A stretch of 64,000 nucleotides of DNA from Halospina sp040196175 (GTDB taxonomy: Bacteria; Pseudomonadota; Gammaproteobacteria; Pseudomonadales; Oleiphilaceae). The translations under genes were made by a program, and so were the position numbers. Positions 57,708-64,000 of this stretch are shown here, one piece after another. Position 1 is the stretch's first letter, and each line of letters starts with the position of its first letter. Under the pieces are notes generated by a model, which saw only the letters and a program-made list of their open reading frames with translations, did not search any database and was not told the origin of the DNA. The DNA lies in NCBI RefSeq assembly GCF_040196175.1, contig NZ_JBEFNF010000002.1, positions 124,001-188,000 of the forward strand. Reading direction: 5' to 3'.

Positions 57708-58431
57708 TCAGATCCCAGGCCTTGTGAATCTCTTCCAGGCGGGCGCGTGCCAGGTCTGGATCCATGTCGGTGTGCTGTACCCGGTCGGGATGATACAGGC
57801 TGCGCTGTTTGCGGTAGGCCTGGCGCAGGGTCTCCAGTGAGTCTGAGGGCTTGCCGCCGACCACCTGGCAAGCGCGCGCGAGACCGGTCAGAGGCGCCTC
57901 GCTTGTGCCGTCACCGGGGGATGTGATCCAGACCTTGCCGCGATAGCTCTGCAGGATGCGATTGCTCGCCGTTGCGGGTAGCCCGGTTGCGATGATGGCG
58001 GTGTGGCAGCGGGCAATACGGGCGGCGGAGTCGGGCCCGTCCTGGTAGCACAGATGCGCCAGCGCCATGCTCAGGCGCAGCGCTGAATCCGGCGAGCGGC
58101 GTGAAATCGCCCGGAACCATAGCGGTACCACAGGAATGATGTCCTGTTTGCCGGCGTTGAATCGGCGGATCAGGCGGCGGCGTTGGCGGGCGCCGGCGTC
58201 CAGGTTGCGCATCAGCGACTCGCCGTAGCGGATATCCAGTTCGGTTACCCTGCCGTCCGCCTTGGCAACGAAGCCCATCAGCCGGAACAGAGTGCCGTGC
58301 GCCCAGCGGGGCAGGCCAGTACGTTCCAGCAGCCGGGCTCCGTGATGACCACAGGATGCCAGTTCCCGCAGCAGCTCCGAGAGATTTTCCGGCAGCGCCT
58401 CGGCGTTCTTGCTGTTGGGCCTGGCAGTCAT
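57679..58431 (-). CDS. TerB/DnaJ-domain co-chaperone, DjlA-like
   Basis: A 250-residue protein with an N-terminal TerB-like helical part (LFRLMGFVAKADGRVTELDI, about residues 49-68) and a C-terminal J domain with the HPD triad in YRKQRSLYHPDR. This is the layout of DjlA, but the N-terminal membrane anchor of DjlA is missing, so it would be soluble. It probably stimulates DnaK. It overlaps murU by four bases. Confidence 0.8.
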   Translation of the reverse strand: MTARPNSKNAEALPENLSELLRELASCGHHGARLLERTGLPRWAHGTLFRLMGFVAKADGRVTELDIRYGESLMRNLDAGARQRRRLIRRFNAGKQDIIPVVPLWFRAISRRSPDSALRLSMALAHLCYQDGPDSAARIARCHTAIIATGLPATASNRILQSYRGKVWITSPGDGTSEAPLTGLARACQVVGGKPSDSLETLRQAYRKQRSLYHPDRVQHTDMDPDLARARLEEIHKAWDLINRRHPETR

Positions 58432-59117
58432 TGAGGGGGACCTCCCCCGGCCAGCGTACGGGCCGTTTCAAGGCGCTCGGGCGTGCCCACGTCCACCCAG
58501 TGCTCGTCATGCCGGGTGCCGGTAACACGGCCCTGGTGGCAGGCTGTTGCCAGGACCGGGCCCAGCCGGTTCTCGTCTGCAGGCGCGGTCGCAATCAGGC
58601 GCTGGTGGAGCCGGCTGATGCCGGCGAAGGTGAGCCATTCTCCGGCTTCCCTACTCACCCCGCCTGAAGCAGTCAGCGCAAAGTCACCGCTGCTGTGGTG
58701 TGCTGGGTTGGGAACCATGATCAGGTGGGCGTCGCGGTCTGCGCCCAGCCGGTTGGCAGCCAGTGAGGCCAGGTCGAAGTCCGTCCAGACATCGCCGTTG
58801 ATGACCAGGAATTCAGGGTCCGTCTCTGCGAGCATTGGCAGTGCGCGGCGTAAGCCGCCCAGGGTTTCCTGTGGTGTGTCCTCGCGCGAGTACTCGATGC
58901 GGGCGCCCAGATGAGCGCCATCGCCAAGCTCGGCCTCAATCTGTTCACCCAGCCAGGCGGTGTTGATGACAATGTCCGGAATGGCGCCGCGCACCAGGGC
59001 TTCGATGTGCCACTGGATCATCGGTCGGCCGCCAATCGGCAGCAGCGGCTTGGGGGTTTCCAGCGTCAGCGGACGCAGCCGCTCGCCACGTCCGGCGGCC
59101 AGAATCATGGCCTTCAT
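58428..59117 (-). CDS. murU: N-acetylmuramate 1-phosphate uridylyltransferase MurU
   Basis: A 229-residue nucleotidyltransferase that forms UDP-MurNAc from MurNAc 1-phosphate in the cell-wall recycling bypass. AMILAAGRGERLRPLTLETPKPLLPIGG is the family's sugar-nucleotide signature, and the metal-binding INGDVWTD is present. It follows amgK with a four-base overlap, the arrangement known from Pseudomonas, which is what separates it from general glucose-1-phosphate type enzymes. Confidence 0.9.
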   Translation of the reverse strand: MKAMILAAGRGERLRPLTLETPKPLLPIGGRPMIQWHIEALVRGAIPDIVINTAWLGEQIEAELGDGAHLGARIEYSREDTPQETLGGLRRALPMLAETDPEFLVINGDVWTDFDLASLAANRLGADRDAHLIMVPNPAHHSSGDFALTASGGVSREAGEWLTFAGISRLHQRLIATAPADENRLGPVLATACHQGRVTGTRHDEHWVDVGTPERLETARTLAGGGPPQ

Positions 59118-60121
59118 GGAGTCGCCACCACCGGGTCGACGGCCGGCGCCACCCTTTCGGCCAGCCAGTCACCGAAATGCTCCAGCGCTGGCTGCCGGCG
59201 TGCGGCCGAGATGATGTAATCCAGGGCGCGCGGGATATCCGCCAGGTAGCGCGGCTTGCTGTCGCGCTGGTCGAGGCGGGCAAAGATACCGCAGGCTTTG
59301 AGGTGGCGCTGGATACCCATGAGCTCGAACCACTGGCGGAAAGTGGCTTCGTCCGCCTGGTGCAGTCCTGCCTCCCGAGCCTCGATGCGGTAATACTCCA
59401 GCCACCAGTAGACCTTTTCCAGTGGCCAGTCGATGTAGCAATCGCGTAGCAGCGATACAGCATCATAGGTTATGGGGCCGATGACCGCGTCCTGGAAATC
59501 GATGATGCCAGGGCTGTTGCGCTCGGTCACCAGTAGATTCCGGGAATGGTAATCGCGGTGTACCGTGACCCGCGGCTGGGCCAAAGCGGACTCGGTCAGG
59601 GTGGCGCAGGTGGTTGCCAGCATGGCCTGTTCCTGACTGGAAAGCGCTAGCCCTAGCTTGTGCTCCAGAAGCCAGTCCGGGAACAGCTGCATTTCCTGCT
59701 GCAGGCGTTCACGATCATAGGGTGGCAGAGTGTAGTTCGGCGGCGAGGGCAGGCCCTGAAGGCGGACGAGCGCTCTTAGGGCCTCGCCGTAGAGCTGGTC
59801 GACCTTGTTCTCACTGGTGAGCTCATCCAGATAGAGCCGGTCGCCCAGGTCTTCCAGCAGCAGGAACCCCTGCGCCTGATCCTCGGCCAGCAGCGCCGGC
59901 ACGTGCAGGCCGTGCTGATGCCAATGGCGTGTGAGCGCCACGAAGGCCCTGCAGGACTCTTTCTCCGGCGGGGCATCCATCACAATGCGGGAGCCATCCG
60001 GCGTTGACACACGGAAATAGCGCCGGAAGCTGGCATCACCGGCTACTGCTTGAAGGTCTTGTGGCGCCATTCCAAGCGTCTGGTCCAGCCAGACCCGCAG
60101 GGCGTCGTACCGTTGGTCCAT
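59114..60121 (-). CDS. amgK: Sugar kinase AmgK (N-acetylmuramate/GlcNAc kinase)
   Basis: A 335-residue kinase of the aminoglycoside-phosphotransferase fold that phosphorylates N-acetylmuramate at C1, feeding MurU. VTVHRDYHSRNLLV and GIIDFQDAVIGPITYD supply the catalytic aspartate and metal-binding site. I start at the ATG at 60121 with GGGAGC six bases ahead; upstream extension to 60268 would be proline- and histidine-rich and unlike the family. It is divergent from lptD, as in many gammaproteobacteria. Confidence 0.9.
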   Translation of the reverse strand: MDQRYDALRVWLDQTLGMAPQDLQAVAGDASFRRYFRVSTPDGSRIVMDAPPEKESCRAFVALTRHWHQHGLHVPALLAEDQAQGFLLLEDLGDRLYLDELTSENKVDQLYGEALRALVRLQGLPSPPNYTLPPYDRERLQQEMQLFPDWLLEHKLGLALSSQEQAMLATTCATLTESALAQPRVTVHRDYHSRNLLVTERNSPGIIDFQDAVIGPITYDAVSLLRDCYIDWPLEKVYWWLEYYRIEAREAGLHQADEATFRQWFELMGIQRHLKACGIFARLDQRDSKPRYLADIPRALDYIISAARRQPALEHFGDWLAERVAPAVDPVVATP

Positions 60122-60261
60122 GATTGCTCCCGATTCCAGATGACTCGTATTCTGCATTAAGCCTCTGCCAACTGACCAGAGAGCGTTAACATGCTGCGGT
60201 GGCGCATGTAGACTGTGTGCTTGTTTCAGCCGCATGCTGGCGAACGCTCCGGAGAGGGTGA

Positions 60262-62658
60262 GTGGCAATAAAGAGGTGGAGGTACAACCGCGCCGGTCGA
60301 TTCCGGGTGCTGGCTGCCAGCATCACCCTGGCGTGCATGCCTGTGCAGGCTCAGGAGTCCCCGTCTGCCGCCGCTATTGATTGGGTGGAATGGGGTCAGC
60401 TGCCCCCGGAACTCCAGCAGAAGGTGCCGGCGTACTGTGGTGGCGCCTATCGGCCTCCGGCGCTCGAACCCAGTAAGGCCGGTGACGCCGCCTCGGAAGG
60501 CGAGCGGAGCCCGGTTCACATAACCAGTCGTGATGCCCGTTACCGGGTGGATGAAACGCTGGATCTGAGCGGGGACGTACGGGTGCGCCAGGGTGAGCTG
60601 CGGGCGCGCAGCGATCATGCCCGGTATGACCAGAACAGCGGCACACTCAACCTCAGTGGCGGGGTGGTCAGTCGTGCCAACGGGGTGCTGCTGACCGGTA
60701 AGGAGGCCGAAGCCAGCGACGAGACCGGAAGCCTGACCCTCAAGACGGCGCACTTCCTGCTCCATGATGCCCATATGCGTGGCAGCGCCGGCCGTGTCGA
60801 GCGCACGGGGGAAGAAGCCATGCGCATTGATCAGGCGGTCATGACCACCTGCCAGCCGGGCCGCAATGACTGGTCACTGGCGGCGAGTGCGGTGGACCTG
60901 GACCAAGCCAGCGGCTTCGGAACCGCCAGTCATGTGCGGCTGCGAGTGAAGGATGTGCCGGTGATGTACATCCCCTGGCTCAGCTTCCCCATTGATGACC
61001 GACGCAAGTCGGGCTTTCTTTATCCGTCTTTTGGTACGTCCAATACCGGCAGTGGGCTTTTTGTAGCCACGCCCTACTACCTCAATCTGGCGCCCCATTA
61101 CGATGCCACCTATACGCCCCAGTACATCCATGGGCGGGGTTACTTCTCTGAGCTGGAGACCCGCTACCTGAGCCGCTTTGGGCAGACGGATGTGCAGCTG
61201 GGCTTCATTGATGAGGATTCGGAGTACGAATCGGAAAACCCCAGAATGGATGGTAAACGCTGGGGCCTGGACGTCACCAGCGATGCCGACTTCGGCGGCG
61301 GTTGGCGCGGCGACCTGGCGTACGCGGCGGTTTCCGATGATGACTACGGCAACGATCTCAACCGGACCCTGGACATCCAGCAGAATACTCATCTCAGCCG
61401 CAATGGCCGCATCCGCTACAGTGAGCCCGGCCTCAGCTTCTCCGCAGCACTGCGTGGCTACCAGACCATCGATCCCGCCATACCGGAAAGGAGCCGTCCC
61501 TATAATCAGCTGCCGCGCTTGCAGCTTGATCTGAATACCAGCAGCGGTAACTGGTATGCCACCCAGGAGACTGAATACAACTATTTCTGGCGTGAGAATG
61601 AGGATCTCCAGGGGGATGCAGCGGCCGTTGGCCACCGGCTGCGCACGCGCCCTGAGGTGGGCTGGGAACTGCGGGGGCTGCCAGGCTTTGTGAGTACGTC
61701 GATGATGCTCGATCATACCCAGTATCAGCTGGATGATATCGACAAGGATGAGCGCTTCAGTCGCAGCGTGCCCTTTGCGGATGTGGATGCGGGGCTGTAT
61801 TTCGACCGTTTCTTTGATCTGGGCGACAGCTTCTACAGCCAGACTCTGGAACCGCGGCTGTATTACGTCTACTCGCCGGAGCGTGAACAGGGGGACATTC
61901 CCGTTTTCGACACCCGGCTCAATTCCTTCAATTTCAACCAACTCTTCGCCCGTGACCGTTTTGTGGGCGGGGATCGTGTGGGCGACAACAACCGCCTCAC
62001 GACGGCCCTTACGTCACGAGTGTATGATGTGGATGCTGGTATTGAGCGAGCCCGGTTGAGTCTGGGTCAGATCCACCGGTTCGAGAACGAAAAGGTGACC
62101 GTCAAGGGCAGAGGCGCGGAGGCGGATCGCACCTCGCCCTACGCGGGCGAGCTTGTGCTGCGCCCGGCGGAGACCATGGATCTGCGGGTCACCGGCCAGT
62201 GGGACGCGGATGAACGTGAGACCGTCCAGGGGCGCAGCCAGTTCCGCTTCCACACCAGTGACTACCGCTATCTGTTCAACGCCGGCCACACCTACGATGG
62301 GGCCACCGACCTTGAACAGTCGGATGTGAGCGCTGTGGTGGCGCTGGGCGAGCAGACCAGCGTGATTGGCCGCTGGCCGTACGATATGGAAAATAGGGAA
62401 ACAGCAGGCACTCTGCTGGGCCTTGAATACAGCAGCTGTTGCTGGAACCTGCAGCTTGTGGCCCAGCGCTATCGGACCCGGGACGAGGGGCTGGACACCC
62501 GGTTCCTGTTCCAGATCCAGCTGCTCGGGCTCGGCGGCAGTGGCGATGCCGGTGAAACGGCGCGCGATGCTATTCCGGGCTTTGATCAGCGTACTGCCAT
62601 CCGCAAACGCCCGACCCCTGAACAGCTGCGGCGGCCGGCGCAGCAGCGGTGGCCCTGA
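60262..62658 (+). CDS. lptD: LPS-assembly outer-membrane protein LptD
   Basis: LptD forms the outer-membrane translocon that inserts lipopolysaccharide, with LptE. The 798-residue chain starts with GTG at 60262 after GGAGAGGG, has a signal peptide ending in VQAQE, an N-terminal OstA-like jellyroll (about residues 75-200) and a large barrel. Paired cysteines near residue 198 (TTCQPGRND) and at 727-728 (SSCCWN) fit the disulfides LptD needs. It is followed by surA, the chaperone that helps LptD fold. Confidence 0.95.
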   Translation: MAIKRWRYNRAGRFRVLAASITLACMPVQAQESPSAAAIDWVEWGQLPPELQQKVPAYCGGAYRPPALEPSKAGDAASEGERSPVHITSRDARYRVDETLDLSGDVRVRQGELRARSDHARYDQNSGTLNLSGGVVSRANGVLLTGKEAEASDETGSLTLKTAHFLLHDAHMRGSAGRVERTGEEAMRIDQAVMTTCQPGRNDWSLAASAVDLDQASGFGTASHVRLRVKDVPVMYIPWLSFPIDDRRKSGFLYPSFGTSNTGSGLFVATPYYLNLAPHYDATYTPQYIHGRGYFSELETRYLSRFGQTDVQLGFIDEDSEYESENPRMDGKRWGLDVTSDADFGGGWRGDLAYAAVSDDDYGNDLNRTLDIQQNTHLSRNGRIRYSEPGLSFSAALRGYQTIDPAIPERSRPYNQLPRLQLDLNTSSGNWYATQETEYNYFWRENEDLQGDAAAVGHRLRTRPEVGWELRGLPGFVSTSMMLDHTQYQLDDIDKDERFSRSVPFADVDAGLYFDRFFDLGDSFYSQTLEPRLYYVYSPEREQGDIPVFDTRLNSFNFNQLFARDRFVGGDRVGDNNRLTTALTSRVYDVDAGIERARLSLGQIHRFENEKVTVKGRGAEADRTSPYAGELVLRPAETMDLRVTGQWDADERETVQGRSQFRFHTSDYRYLFNAGHTYDGATDLEQSDVSAVVALGEQTSVIGRWPYDMENRETAGTLLGLEYSSCCWNLQLVAQRYRTRDEGLDTRFLFQIQLLGLGGSGDAGETARDAIPGFDQRTAIRKRPTPEQLRRPAQQRWP

Positions 62659-62680
62659 AACCATTCAGATTGAGGTAAGC

Positions 62681-63994
62681 ATGATTCCGAAACGACAGCG
62701 TTTTTCCAGCCTGCTGGCCCTGGTCTTACTGGCCTGCCTGCCTCTGTTCGCGGGAGGCGCCGACCGCCAGCCTCTGGACCGCGTCGTGGCCGTGGTGGAT
62801 GAGGGTGTTGTCCTCCAATCCGAGCTCCAGGCACGCATCCAGCAGATCCGCTCACGCATGAACGCCCAGGGCACGCGGCTGCCGCCGGAATCCGTGCTGC
62901 GCGAGCGTGTGTTGGATCAGCTCATCCTGGAGCAGATCCAGATCCAGCGGGCGCGCCAGATGGGCATGCGCATTGGTGACTCCGAGCTCAACGATGCCAT
63001 GCGCAATGTGGCCCGGAACAACGGTTTTGATAGTCTGGACGGTTTCGAGCAGGCGCTTGCCAGCGAGGGGCTGAGTTTCCAGCAGGCACGTGAACAGATC
63101 CGCCGCGAGATGCTGGTCAGCCGGGTTCAGCAGCAGAGTGTTGGCCGGCGTGTGCGTGTCACGGAAAGAGAAGTGGAGAACTTTCTCAGTTCTTCACAGG
63201 CCCGTGAACGCTCGGGGATTGAGCACCTGCTCGGGCATATCCTGATTCAGGTGAATAACTTCAATAACGAGGAAAAGGTCCAGGCAGCCCGCAACAAAGC
63301 AGAATCCATTCAGGATAAGCTCCAGAATGGCGCGGATTTCCGTGAACTGGCTGTTGCTGAATCCGATGGGCGCAATGCCCTGGAAGGCGGCGAGCTGGGG
63401 TGGCGCTCCGGTCAGGAGCTGCCTTCGCTGGTCGCCAGCGAGATTCCGCGGCTGGATGTGGGTGAGCCTTCCCGCGTGCTGCAGAGCAGCAGCGGCTTCC
63501 ACGTGGTGACACCACTGGACCGGCGCGGCCAGGACAGCAACGAAGTTGAGCAGCGCAAGGTCAGCCATATCCTGATCAACACCCGGGACCGTTCCGACTC
63601 CGAAGCGGAGTCGATGATCCGGGATATTCAGCAACAGCTGCAAAACGGTGCTGATTTCGCAGCACTGGCCAGAGAGTATTCGGACGATCCCGGCACGGTT
63701 TCGGAAGGCGGTGAGCTGGGCTGGGTCGGCCCTGGGGAGATGGTACCGGCTTTTGAGGACACCATGATGAACACCCAGGTGGGCAACACCAGCGCTGCGT
63801 TCCGCTCGCGCTTTGGCTGGCACATCCTGAAGGTCAAGGATAAGCGCGTGGCGGAGCAGAGTGACCGGATCCGGCGTAACGAAGCCCGGCAGGCGCTGCA
63901 GAAACGCCAGTACGAACTGGAGCTGCAGAACTGGCTGAGCCAGATCCGCGAGGAAGCGTACGTGAACATCAAAACCGACGAGGGCAGCTCATGA
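62681..63994 (+). CDS. surA: Periplasmic chaperone and peptidyl-prolyl isomerase SurA
   Basis: SurA escorts outer-membrane proteins, including LptD, across the periplasm. The 437-residue protein (start ATG 62681, GAGG ahead) has a signal peptide, the N-terminal chaperone region (LDRVVAVVDEGVVLQSEL), and two parvulin domains (about residues 180-280 and 288-390), each with a GGELGW segment. A long frame extends upstream into lptD but is not used. Confidence 0.95.
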   Translation: MIPKRQRFSSLLALVLLACLPLFAGGADRQPLDRVVAVVDEGVVLQSELQARIQQIRSRMNAQGTRLPPESVLRERVLDQLILEQIQIQRARQMGMRIGDSELNDAMRNVARNNGFDSLDGFEQALASEGLSFQQAREQIRREMLVSRVQQQSVGRRVRVTEREVENFLSSSQARERSGIEHLLGHILIQVNNFNNEEKVQAARNKAESIQDKLQNGADFRELAVAESDGRNALEGGELGWRSGQELPSLVASEIPRLDVGEPSRVLQSSSGFHVVTPLDRRGQDSNEVEQRKVSHILINTRDRSDSEAESMIRDIQQQLQNGADFAALAREYSDDPGTVSEGGELGWVGPGEMVPAFEDTMMNTQVGNTSAAFRSRFGWHILKVKDKRVAEQSDRIRRNEARQALQKRQYELELQNWLSQIREEAYVNIKTDEGSS

Positions 63995-64000
63995 GCCGGC
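63991..64000 (+). CDS. Start of a probable pdxA, cut by the window edge
   Basis: An ATG overlaps the surA stop as ATGA and opens a frame (Met-Ser-Arg) that runs off the window. In many gammaproteobacteria pdxA follows surA with just this overlap. Only three codons are visible, so identity is inferred from gene order alone. Confidence 0.35.

Noticed and set aside
1..64000. CRISPR arrays, insertion sequences, tRNA or rRNA genes, prophage
   Set aside because: I found no direct-repeat arrays, transposase-like proteins, tRNA-like cloverleafs or phage structural genes in the window.

Overview
This 64 kb window is a stretch of gammaproteobacterial chromosome with fairly high GC content. The evidence for that placement is the content: an iucABCD-iutA aerobactin operon, a cytochrome cd1 (nirS) denitrification cluster, ubiUVT, murU/amgK beside lptD-surA, and a separate trpE-G-D-C operon. 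I suspect a free-living, facultatively anaerobic (possibly marine or halophilic) species, but nothing here fixes the genus. I saw no tRNA, rRNA, CRISPR array or insertion sequence.

Layout. 0.3-5.2 kb: an orphan periplasmic binding protein, then trpE-G-D-C on the minus strand behind a previously unannotated-type Trp-rich leader peptide and attenuator. 5.3-18.1 kb: iron. A plus-strand fhuF-like reductase and hydroxamate ABC importer face a minus-strand aerobactin operon (iucA-B-C-D) and its receptor iutA, with good Fur boxes. 18.1-24.4 kb: housekeeping mix (DUF3301, CbiX chelatase, DrrAB-type ABC exporter, rpe, DUF3530, metY). 24.4-28 kb: a redox-flavoured two-component module (cytochrome b, PepSY protein, response regulator, histidine kinase, cytochrome c'-like protein). 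28-32.6 kb: RND efflux pair. 32.6-42.8 kb: nirS-D-L-G-H-J-E-N on minus, nirC-nirF divergent on plus, nnrS behind an NsrR-like palindrome. 42.9-44.8 kb: beta-carbonic anhydrase and an MFS transporter.

44.8-51.4 kb is the most interesting region: a nitrogen-assimilation locus caught in decay. The regulators nasT and nasS and the nitrite reductase nirBD are intact. The nitrate reductase nasA, the nitrate-binding protein nrtA and a nasB-like flavoprotein are truncated, frameshifted or interrupted. Between nasS and nirB lie two sigma-54 type promoters, each with the same upstream inverted repeat (GGTGCA-N14-TGCACC) at almost the same distance, and each followed by a leader with an intrinsic terminator. 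The first leader has a hexaloop hairpin of the kind bound by ANTAR proteins such as NasT. The reading is that nitrate use by this route was lost while nitrite use and its control were kept.

51.5-64 kb: a sodium/solute symporter, an FNR-type site before ompW, a sulfide:quinone oxidoreductase divergent from ubiUVT (oxygen-independent ubiquinone synthesis), a DnaJ-domain protein, murU-amgK (cell-wall recycling), and lptD-surA followed by the first codons of a probable pdxA at the edge.

Taken together the window combines iron scavenging, nitrite respiration with heme d1 synthesis, NO handling, anaerobic quinone synthesis and nitrite assimilation; siroheme-type tetrapyrroles connect several of these (cbiX, nirE, nirDLGH, nirB).
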